A DNA stretch of 35,268 nucleotides from DASYHS01 sp035998295. Lineage in GTDB: Bacteria; Pseudomonadota; Alphaproteobacteria; Azospirillales; Azospirillaceae. The notes under the pieces were generated by a model. The model did not search any database, was not told where the DNA came from, and saw only the letters and a program-made list of their open reading frames with translations. Shown piece after piece: positions 6,669 through 13,470 of the stretch. The stretch covers positions 1 to 35,268 of the forward strand of contig NZ_DASYHS010000198.1 of NCBI RefSeq assembly GCF_035998295.1, written 5' to 3'. The translations under genes and the position numbers were made by a program. How positions within the stretch are numbered: position 1 is the first letter of the stretch; each line of letters opens with the position of its first letter.

Positions 6669-7637
6669 TCAGGCTGCCAAGGTTTTGAAGGGGTGGCCGT
6701 TCATCGTCTCGTGGACGAAACGGTTGTGGTTGAAGTCGTCCCGGCCGGCGACCAGCACGCAGCCGTGCTTCTCCAGGGATGCGGTGCCGCCGAACTCGTC
6801 CAGGCCGTCGGAATAGGGATAGACCTTCACGACCGTCGGCAGGTACCGGGCCGCGAAGCCGAGGCGCATGTCCTTGGACTGGCCGGTATGCGGATGCGAG
6901 GCGTGCAGCAGCGTCGACCAGAAGATGATGAACTGGCCGGCCTTCATCACCATCGACCGCGCCCTGCTCTCGTCGGGGCTCCAGTTCGGGTCCTTCTGGA
7001 GCTGGCGGTAGTCGTAGCCGAAGAAGCCGCGGCGCACGCCGCCTTTGGCCGTGTTGTTGATCCGGTGCTCGTCGTACTCCATGACCTTGCTCTCGTCGTA
7101 GTTCATGACCCGGTGCGTGCCGGGCATGAGCTGCATGCAGCCATTGTCGACTCGGCAGTCGGTCAGGGCGGTCCAGACCGTGATCGTCCCCTGGAAGCCC
7201 GAGCCCTCGGGCCATTCGATCTGAGGCTTCTTGGAGGAGGCGACGTTCGCGAAATTGGCGGCCTGGTGCCAGTCGGTCCCTTCGTCGCCGGGATATTTCG
7301 GGAAGAACTCCGTGCGCCAGCACAGCACGTCCGGGCCGAGGATGCCGGTCACGCGGTCCACGATCTCGGGGCGGCAGATGTGGTCGGCGAGGAACGGGAC
7401 GTCCAGGTGGCGGTCGTAGTTGGACAGGTTGGTGACGCCGGAAACGCCCTTGCCGTTGCCGTAGGCGGCCGCCCGGGTGTTGAGCAGCTTCGGCTTCAGG
7501 GCGTTCAGGTACCGCGCCGTCTCCTCCTCGGGGTAGAGGTCGAACGGGCCGGCGAAGCCCTGCTCGTGGAAGGTTGCGAGTTCCTGCTCCGAAAAGGAGA
7601 ACCTCGTTCGTCCCGTCAGCGATTGCGCGGACATCAT
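6669..7637 (-). CDS. Non-haem Fe(II)/2-oxoglutarate-dependent halogenase, SyrB2/CmaB/KtzD type
   Basis: Enzymes of this type chlorinate unactivated carbons of an amino acid tethered to a carrier protein. The 322-residue product (SyrB2 is about 310) aligns with SyrB2 almost end to end as I remember it: YDRHLDVPFLADHICRPE (74-91), LCWRTEFFPKYPGDEGTDW (105-123), RRGFFGYDYRQLQ (202-214), AGQFIIFWSTLLHAS (233-247). Iron ligands are His124 and His245. The position that is Asp/Glu in hydroxylases is Ala126 (HQA), leaving room for chloride. Arg264 matches the 2-oxoglutarate-binding Arg254 of SyrB2. Start: the ATG ATG pair at 7637/7634 has GGAG 6 nt upstream; in-frame ATGs at 7649 and 7754 lack a site. 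First gene of the operon and divergent from a sensor kinase. By context the substrate is probably isoleucyl-carrier; halide and site are not readable. Confidence 0.95.
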   Translation of the reverse strand: MMSAQSLTGRTRFSFSEQELATFHEQGFAGPFDLYPEEETARYLNALKPKLLNTRAAAYGNGKGVSGVTNLSNYDRHLDVPFLADHICRPEIVDRVTGILGPDVLCWRTEFFPKYPGDEGTDWHQAANFANVASSKKPQIEWPEGSGFQGTITVWTALTDCRVDNGCMQLMPGTHRVMNYDESKVMEYDEHRINNTAKGGVRRGFFGYDYRQLQKDPNWSPDESRARSMVMKAGQFIIFWSTLLHASHPHTGQSKDMRLGFAARYLPTVVKVYPYSDGLDEFGGTASLEKHGCVLVAGRDDFNHNRFVHETMNGHPFKTLAA

Positions 7638-7975
7638 GACCGACTCCATAAGCTGTCGAGTGCTTGTAAAGTTGCCGGCGAGGCAGCGCGGACATACCCC
7701 CGGGCGAAGTCCGAGCCATTCCGCCGGCGCGCCCGACGAGAATATTTGCAGCACTCACGACAAGAGAAACAATATCCGGATGGAAATTTGAAGCTGTAGA
7801 AATGACAGGTATTGAAGAATACTTCCGTATGAAAGATTGGGAATTACGCGCCGCCGGCCGGCGGTCGCGATGGAAGTGCGGGGCTCGCCTTTCTTCGGCG
7901 GCATCCGCATGATATGGCTGGCGCGGACGGCGCCGCGTTCCCAGTGCAGAATTCCTCAGGTTTTTCGAAGAATTG
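7638..7975. promoter_or_regulatory. Divergent regulatory region, halogenase operon / sensor kinase
   Basis: The 338-nt gap carries an AT-rich centre (about 7740-7850) in otherwise GC-rich DNA, the likely promoter zone for the halogenase operon on the minus strand. A perfect 14-bp palindrome (CCGCCGGCCGGCGG, 7851-7864) lies nearer the kinase side. Open frames crossing the gap lack coding character and I call no gene. I could not fix a -35/-10 pair with confidence. Confidence 0.5.
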
Positions 7976-10702
7976 ATGTTTCCCCGGATACCCCTGCTCG
8001 TCCTCATCGGGACCGCCCTGCTTCCCGTCATCGTGTTCGGCGGCATCATGGTGGCCCTGCTCGACGCCCGGCAGCGCGAGACCGTCGACATCCAGGTCAG
8101 GCAGAGCGCGCGAGCGGTGATCCAGGCCATCGACCGCCAGCTCCTGGACTACGTGGCATCGCTGCGCACGCTCGCAGCCTCGCCGGACCTGGATGCCGGC
8201 GACCTGGCCACCTTCCGCGAGCACGCCCGGCGCGTGCTCGCGGACGAGCCCAACTGGATATCGATCCAGCTGACCGACGGGCGGACGCGCCGGCCCCTCC
8301 TCGACCTCGACGCGCGGGGAGGCGCGGCCGGACCGGGGACGATCGACGATCCCGGCGCGCTCGATGCCGTTCTCTCGTCCGGGCAGCCGGTCATCGGCGG
8401 CGTCGAGCGGACCGAAGGCGGCGACGCGTTCGCCGTCGCCCTGAAGGTGCCGGTCCGGCAGGACGGCGCGGTCCGCTACGTCCTGACGCTGGCGGTCCGG
8501 GCCGAGGGGATATCGCGGGAACTGGCCGAGTTGCCGGCACCGCGGGACTGGACGCTCGCCGTGCTCGACCGGGAATACCGGATCGTCGGGCGCAGCCGGG
8601 CGCCGGACGAATATGTCGGCACCCGCGCCACCGGCACGCTGACCGACGAGATCGTCCGGGCGTCCGAGAACTCGTTCTTCTCCCTCAACAAGGAGGGGGA
8701 GCGGGTCCATACCGCGTTCTCGCGCTCCCCCGTTTCGGGCTGGACGGCGGCGGTGGGGGCGCCGGCGGAGCTGGTGGAGACGCCGGTACGGCGGGTGCTG
8801 CTCGTCTCGATCGCGGGCGGGCTGGTGGCGGCCCTGCTCGCCGTGGGGTTGGTGGCCGTCCTGCTGCGCAACGTCCTGGCCCGCCAGTCCGCGGAGCGCC
8901 GGCTCGAGGCGGAACGCCGCCTGTCCGACATTGCCGAGAACTTCCCGGGCGTCATCTTCCGCCGCGTGCGCTACCCCGACGGGCGGATGGCCTATCGCTA
9001 CGTCGGCGGACGCGTGGAGCCGCTGATCGGCGACAGCGTGCTACCCATGCAGGTTCCGGCGGCGATGGAGGAGTTCGCGAAGCTGATCCATCCCGACGAC
9101 GTGCAGCGCTGGCGCGAGACGCTGACCCGCTCGGCGGAGCGGCTGGAGCCCTACCAGATCGAGGGCCGCGTCGTGCATTCCGACGGCCGGACCCGGTGGG
9201 CGCGCGCGGCGGCCAACGTCCACCGCGAGCCCGACGGCACGGTCGTCTGGGACGGCGTCGTGGTCGACGTGACCGACCTCAAGACCGCCGAAGCCGCGCA
9301 GCGGGCGAGCGAGGCGCGTACGCGGGTCATCGTCGAGGCGGTGGCCGACGGCATCGTCACCTTCGACGAGCGGGGGATCGTCGAGAGCATCAATCCCGCC
9401 GCGGCGCGGCTGTTCGGCCATCCTCCACAGGCCGTGGTCGGGAAGGCCGTCTCGATGCTGGTGCCGGACGCCCGGGGCATCGAGTTCGGGCAGGGGGGCG
9501 GGCCCGGGCTGGAGGCCGCCGCGCGGGACGGCACGGCCGAGCTGGCGGGCCTGCGCGCCGACGGCAGCCGGTTCCCGATGGAGCTGTCCCTGGGCGAGGC
9601 CGCCATCGACGGCCGCCGCATCTTCGCGGCCGTGATCCGCGACGTCAGCGAGCGCCGGCAGGCCGAGGCGGAGCGGGCCCATCTCGCGGCCATCGTCGAG
9701 TCGTCGAGCGACGCGATCTTCGGGACCGACCTCGAGAACCGGATCACCAACTGGAACGCGGCGGCGACCCGGATCTACGGCTACGAGCCGTCCGACGTGA
9801 TCGGCCACCCGGTTTCCCGGTTCATGAGTGCCGACCAGGCGGCCGAGCGCCAGGCGCTCGCCGACCGGGTCGCGCGCGGCGAGCAGGTCATCCAGTACGA
9901 GACCGTGCGGGTCCGCAAGGACGGCCGGCCGGTCGAGGTCTCGATGACGCTGTCCCCGATCAGGCAGCCGAACGGCGGGATCGTGGGCATCTCGACCATC
10001 GCCCGCGACATCACCGAGCGCAAGGCGGTGGAGCGCACGCTCCGCCGGACGCTCGCCGAGAAGGACGACCTGCTGCGGCAGAAGGTGGCCCTGCTGCACG
10101 AGGTCCATCACCGGGTGAAGAACAACCTCCAGGTCATCTCCGCGATGGTCAGCCTGGAGGCGCGCCAGATCGAGAACGAGGCGGCCCGGACCCGCATGAA
10201 CATGATCGGCCAGCGTGTCTACGCCATGGGTCAGGTGCACGAGCAGCTCTACGCGTCGGGCGACGTCGCCAGGATCAACCTCGCGGACTACGTCGAGGAA
10301 CTGGCCCGGGGGCTGTCGCGGATGTATTCCGGCCTGCCCGTCGGGCTGGAGGTCGAGGCCGAGGGGCGCGGCTGGTTCTGCGACCTGGAGACGGCGATCC
10401 CGCTCGGCCTGATCCTGAACGAGCTGATCACCAACGCCTTCAAGCACGCCTTCCCCGCGGACCGGGACGGCCGCGTGCGCGTGCGCCTGCGGCGGCTGGG
10501 CGACGACGGCGCGGTGCGGCTGACCGTCGAGGACGACGGCATCGGCACCGGCGAGGACGGCGACGCAGGGGCCAAGGGGATCGGCATGACCCTGATCCGG
10601 GTGCTGGCGCGCCAGATCGACGCCGAGATCCGCTTCGAGGCCGGGGAAGGGACGAGCGTCGTCGTGGACCTGCCGGCATCGGCCTGCGCCGTCGCCGCCT
10701 GA
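7976..10702 (+). CDS. Membrane sensor histidine kinase, extracytoplasmic sensor + three PAS + HisKA_2/HATPase
   Basis: The 908-residue kinase has a TM helix at about 5-27, a periplasmic sensor about 28-270 of the dCACHE type found in many chemosensory kinases, a second TM at about 272-296, then PAS domains beginning near 314, 447 and 568. The phosphoacceptor motif is EVHHRVKNNLQVIS with His712 before RVKNN, as in HisKA_2/HWE-group kinases, followed by an ATP-binding domain with NELITNAFKHAF (about 815-826) and DDGIG (about 850). This group often controls the alphaproteobacterial general stress response or acts with single-domain regulators. ATG 7976 has GAAG 5 nt upstream. No cognate response regulator adjoins it. 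It is divergent from the halogenase operon, so it could control it, but that is positional inference only. Confidence 0.93.
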   Translation: MFPRIPLLVLIGTALLPVIVFGGIMVALLDARQRETVDIQVRQSARAVIQAIDRQLLDYVASLRTLAASPDLDAGDLATFREHARRVLADEPNWISIQLTDGRTRRPLLDLDARGGAAGPGTIDDPGALDAVLSSGQPVIGGVERTEGGDAFAVALKVPVRQDGAVRYVLTLAVRAEGISRELAELPAPRDWTLAVLDREYRIVGRSRAPDEYVGTRATGTLTDEIVRASENSFFSLNKEGERVHTAFSRSPVSGWTAAVGAPAELVETPVRRVLLVSIAGGLVAALLAVGLVAVLLRNVLARQSAERRLEAERRLSDIAENFPGVIFRRVRYPDGRMAYRYVGGRVEPLIGDSVLPMQVPAAMEEFAKLIHPDDVQRWRETLTRSAERLEPYQIEGRVVHSDGRTRWARAAANVHREPDGTVVWDGVVVDVTDLKTAEAAQRASEARTRVIVEAVADGIVTFDERGIVESINPAAARLFGHPPQAVVGKAVSMLVPDARGIEFGQGGGPGLEAAARDGTAELAGLRADGSRFPMELSLGEAAIDGRRIFAAVIRDVSERRQAEAERAHLAAIVESSSDAIFGTDLENRITNWNAAATRIYGYEPSDVIGHPVSRFMSADQAAERQALADRVARGEQVIQYETVRVRKDGRPVEVSMTLSPIRQPNGGIVGISTIARDITERKAVERTLRRTLAEKDDLLRQKVALLHEVHHRVKNNLQVISAMVSLEARQIENEAARTRMNMIGQRVYAMGQVHEQLYASGDVARINLADYVEELARGLSRMYSGLPVGLEVEAEGRGWFCDLETAIPLGLILNELITNAFKHAFPADRDGRVRVRLRRLGDDGAVRLTVEDDGIGTGEDGDAGAKGIGMTLIRVLARQIDAEIRFEAGEGTSVVVDLPASACAVAA

Positions 10703-10831
10703 GCGGGAAAGGGCAGGTGCGCTCGTTCGGGTTAACGCCGACGGGGTGGTGCGGCTGCTCCCCTACCGAGGACGGCCGGGTCCATGCGAGCATGCCCGTC
10801 GCCGGGAAAGTCGCCGAAGGAAGCGGGAGCC

Positions 10832-12133
10832 ATGGACGGATACGACGCGCGGACGATCGGGGACCTCGTCCGCCCTGACGGCGTGCACCGGTCGGTCTAC
10901 ACCGACCCGCGGATCTTCGAGTTGGAGATGGACCGGATCTTCGGGCGGGCCTGGATCTATGTCGGCCACGAGAGCCAGGTCCCGGACCCGGGGGACTACC
11001 ATCAGGCCCTGATCGGGCGCCAGCCGGTGCTGCTGGTCCGCGCGGCGGACGGGCGCACGCATGTCCTGTTCAACCGCTGCCCCCACAAGGGCGCGAAGCT
11101 GGTCGCGGCACCCTGCGGGAACGCGGGCAAGCTGCTGCGCTGCCCCTTCCACGGGTGGAGCTTCCGGTTCGACGGCAGCCTGGCCTCCGTGCCGGTGCGG
11201 GCCGGCTACGAGGGCACGGGCTTCGATCCCGGGCATCCCGACTTCTCGGTCCGCAGGGTGCCCCGCCAGGCATCCTATCGCGGCTTCGTCTTCGCGAGCC
11301 TGGCCGGAGACGGACCCGACCTGGAGACCTTCCTGGGCGGCATCCGCCCTTCGCTCGACAATTTCTGCGACCGCGCCCCGGAAGGGGAGGTGGAGGTCGC
11401 GGGCGGCGTCTTCCGCGTCTGGCAGCATTCCAACTGGAAGATCTTCCTGGAGAACCTGAACGACACCTCGCATCCGATGGTGACGCACGAATCGGCGATC
11501 GAGGCCGCGCGCACCGGGTACCGCAGCCTGCCCGAGGGCACGGCGATGCCGTTCCGCCTCCACATCATCGAGGGCAACGGCGAGCCCTACGCCTTCTGGG
11601 ACAAGCTGGAGATGGTCGCCTACGACCACGGCCACAGCTACATGGGCGCGATCTTCAAGCCGCCGACCGACCCGGTATCGCTGGCCCATGCCGCGGCCCT
11701 GGAAGCCGCCCGGGGCGCCGAGCGGGCGCGGGAGATCCTGTCGATGCAGCGGCACAACTCCATCATCTATCCGAGCTGCTCGCCCCACACCTCGTTCCAG
11801 CAGCTGCGGGTGATCCGGCCCGTCGACGTCGACCGCACGCTGGTCGAGGTCTACACCTTCCGCCTCAAGGGCGCGCCGGAGGAGACGTTCCGGCGCGCGG
11901 TCGTCTACGCCAACGTCGTGAACTCCCCGTCCTCGGTCGTCATGCCCGACGACGTCGAGGTCTATGCCCGCTGCCAGGAGGGGCTGCGCAGCGACGGCGG
12001 CGACTGGGTCAGCCATCACCGGGATGCCGGCCGCGACCGCATCGAGGATGGCCGCCGCACCGCCAACGGGCTGAGCGAGCTGCCGATGCGCAACCAGTTC
12101 CGCGCGTGGTCCCAGTACATGATCCGGGAGTGA
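10832..12133 (+). CDS. Rieske aromatic-ring-hydroxylating oxygenase, large (alpha) subunit
   Basis: The catalytic subunit of a Rieske non-haem iron oxygenase inserts O2 into aromatic (often carboxylated) substrates using electrons from a ferredoxin/reductase. The 433-residue protein has the [2Fe-2S] site Cys83-x-His85 ... Cys104-x2-His107 (RCPHKGAKL, CPFHGWSF) and the mononuclear iron motif NLNDTSHPMVTH with Asp211, His214 and His219, typical of the alpha-subunit C-terminal domain. ATG 10832 follows GGGAG; the frame opens earlier at 10784 but without ribosome site or homology. It is followed after 4 nt by a beta-subunit gene and then an SDR, an arrangement like benABD. The substrate cannot be read. 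It may be independent of the halogenase operon. Confidence 0.93.
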   Translation: MDGYDARTIGDLVRPDGVHRSVYTDPRIFELEMDRIFGRAWIYVGHESQVPDPGDYHQALIGRQPVLLVRAADGRTHVLFNRCPHKGAKLVAAPCGNAGKLLRCPFHGWSFRFDGSLASVPVRAGYEGTGFDPGHPDFSVRRVPRQASYRGFVFASLAGDGPDLETFLGGIRPSLDNFCDRAPEGEVEVAGGVFRVWQHSNWKIFLENLNDTSHPMVTHESAIEAARTGYRSLPEGTAMPFRLHIIEGNGEPYAFWDKLEMVAYDHGHSYMGAIFKPPTDPVSLAHAAALEAARGAERAREILSMQRHNSIIYPSCSPHTSFQQLRVIRPVDVDRTLVEVYTFRLKGAPEETFRRAVVYANVVNSPSSVVMPDDVEVYARCQEGLRSDGGDWVSHHRDAGRDRIEDGRRTANGLSELPMRNQFRAWSQYMIRE

Positions 12134-12137
12134 GGCG

Positions 12138-12683
12138 ATGACCGCCACGCCGAATCGGCCCTCGGCCGCCCCAGCCCCAGCCCCAGCCCTCGCCCCCGCC
12201 CTCGACCGCGCGGGCGCGGAGGCCTTCCTGTTCCGCGAGGCGCGGCTGCTCGACGAGGGCCGCTGGGACGACTGGCTCGACCTGTTCGCGCCGGAGGGGA
12301 TGTACTGGGTCCCGCTCGCGCGCGGGCAGAATGATCCCGTCGACCACGCCTCGCTGTTCCACGAGGACGCGCTGATGCGCGAGGTGCGCGCCCGCCGCCT
12401 CCAGGACGCGCATGCCTGGTCGCGCCAGCCGGCCGCCCGCACCGCGCGGATCGTCGGCAACGTGCAGGTGCTGGACCCCGCCGGGGACGCCGGTCGGGGC
12501 GCCGACCTGGTGGTCGGGTCGACCTTCCACCTGCTGGAATGGCACCGCGGCCGGCAGCGCATGCTCGGCGGCTTCTACACGCACCATCTCCGCCTGGGGC
12601 CGGACGGCCCGCGCATCCTGCTGAAGCGGGTCGACCTCATCGACTGCGACGGCGCGCACGACATCCTGGAGGGTTTCCTGTGA
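12138..12683 (+). CDS. Ring-hydroxylating oxygenase, small (beta) subunit
   Basis: The structural partner of the alpha subunit, forming an alpha3beta3 hexamer with an NTF2-like cone fold. The 181-residue product shows the family pattern: FLFREARLLDEGRWDDWLDLF (29-49), MYWVPLARG, the HEDALMREVRARRL segment and a C-terminal YTHHLRLGPDGPRILLKRVDLI. The first about 22 residues are an Ala-Pro repeat encoded by a CCCCAG-like hexanucleotide run (about 12161-12200), a low-complexity tail unlikely to be part of the fold. It lies 4 nt after the alpha stop, and its own stop overlaps the GTG of the next gene by 4 nt (GTGA), so the three are one translationally coupled unit. Confidence 0.92.
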   Translation: MTATPNRPSAAPAPAPALAPALDRAGAEAFLFREARLLDEGRWDDWLDLFAPEGMYWVPLARGQNDPVDHASLFHEDALMREVRARRLQDAHAWSRQPAARTARIVGNVQVLDPAGDAGRGADLVVGSTFHLLEWHRGRQRMLGGFYTHHLRLGPDGPRILLKRVDLIDCDGAHDILEGFL

Positions 12684-13468
12684 CCACGCTCTCGCTCGAC
12701 GGCCGGACCGCGATCGTGACCGGCTCGACCCGGGGCATCGGGACGGCGCTGGCGCGCCGGCTGCATGGTGCCGGCGCCGCGGTCGTCGTCACCGGCCTGG
12801 AGAGCGGGGCCGGCGAGGACCTCGCGGCCGAGCTCGGCGCGCGCGCGCTCTTCGTGCCGGCCGACCTGAGGAGCGACGAGGCCATCGACGCCTGCATCGC
12901 GCGGGCCCTCGACCGGTTCGGGCGGCTCGACATCCTCGTCAACAACGCCTGCCACTATCCCGACCGCGGCCTCGACGCGACCCGGGCCGAATGGCTGGAG
13001 ACGCTGAACGTCAACCTCGTGGGGGCCGCCGTCTTCACCGCGAAGGCCGCGGCGGTGATGACGGCGCCCGGCGGCGTGGTCGTGAACCTGGGCAGCGTCG
13101 GCGGCAAGTTCGGCACCGCGGGACGCGCGCTGTACCCGGCCTCCAAGGCCGGCCTGGTCCAGTTCACCCGGAACGCCGCGGTGACGCTGGCGCCGCGCGG
13201 CATCCGGGTCCTGGCCGTGTCGCCGGGCTGGACCTGGACGCCGGCGCTGGCCGCCCTCGCGGGCACGCCGGAGCGTGCCGACGCGGTCGGCCGCCGCCTC
13301 CATCCCGCGGGCCGGGCAGGGCGCGCGGAGGACGTCGCCGACGCGGTGCTGTTCGCCTGCTCGGACCTGGCCGGCTTCATGACCGGCACCGAGATCCCGG
13401 TCGACGGCGGCTACTCGATCCTCGGCCCCGACCAGGGGCGCCCGGTGCGGGAGTGGTTCTCCGAATAG
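12680..13468 (+). CDS. Short-chain dehydrogenase/reductase (candidate cis-diol dehydrogenase)
   Basis: An NAD(P)-dependent oxidoreductase of the classical SDR family. The 262-residue product has the cofactor motif TGSTRGIG (14-21), NNA (88-90), the active-site Asn in LNVNLVG, Ser139, and Tyr152-x3-Lys156 (YPASK), with the C-terminal GTEIPVDGGYS. The GTG start at 12680 overlaps the beta-subunit stop. Coupling to a Rieske oxygenase suggests it re-aromatises the cis-dihydrodiol, as BenD does; a different alcohol or keto substrate is possible. Its stop lies 2 nt from the stop of the convergent gene on the other strand. Confidence 0.92.
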   Translation: MTTLSLDGRTAIVTGSTRGIGTALARRLHGAGAAVVVTGLESGAGEDLAAELGARALFVPADLRSDEAIDACIARALDRFGRLDILVNNACHYPDRGLDATRAEWLETLNVNLVGAAVFTAKAAAVMTAPGGVVVNLGSVGGKFGTAGRALYPASKAGLVQFTRNAAVTLAPRGIRVLAVSPGWTWTPALAALAGTPERADAVGRRLHPAGRAGRAEDVADAVLFACSDLAGFMTGTEIPVDGGYSILGPDQGRPVREWFSE

Positions 13469-13470
13469 CC

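Noticed and set aside
2304..7637. Pyrrole-2-carboxyl carrier pathway (PltE/F/L type), as adenylation, carrier and ACAD genes occur together
   Set aside because: The adenylation code is Ile-like, not Pro-like, and the halogenase is the aliphatic iron type rather than a flavin-dependent PltA-type enzyme.
6669..7754. Longer halogenase from ATG 7754
   Set aside because: The extra 39 residues have no similarity to SyrB2-type enzymes and no ribosome site; ATG 7637 has GGAG.
4983..7799. Very long plus-strand open frame (over 900 codons) opposite the halogenase operon
   Set aside because: It mirrors the minus-strand genes, is Arg/Gly/Asp-rich with no family motif, and the minus strand has five well-defined proteins with ribosome sites and overlaps. 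High GC leaves few stop codons in antisense frames.
12161..12200. Proline/alanine hexanucleotide run at the start of the beta-subunit gene as a regulatory repeat
   Set aside because: It is a short in-frame low-complexity stretch within the coding region and gives no sign of separate function.
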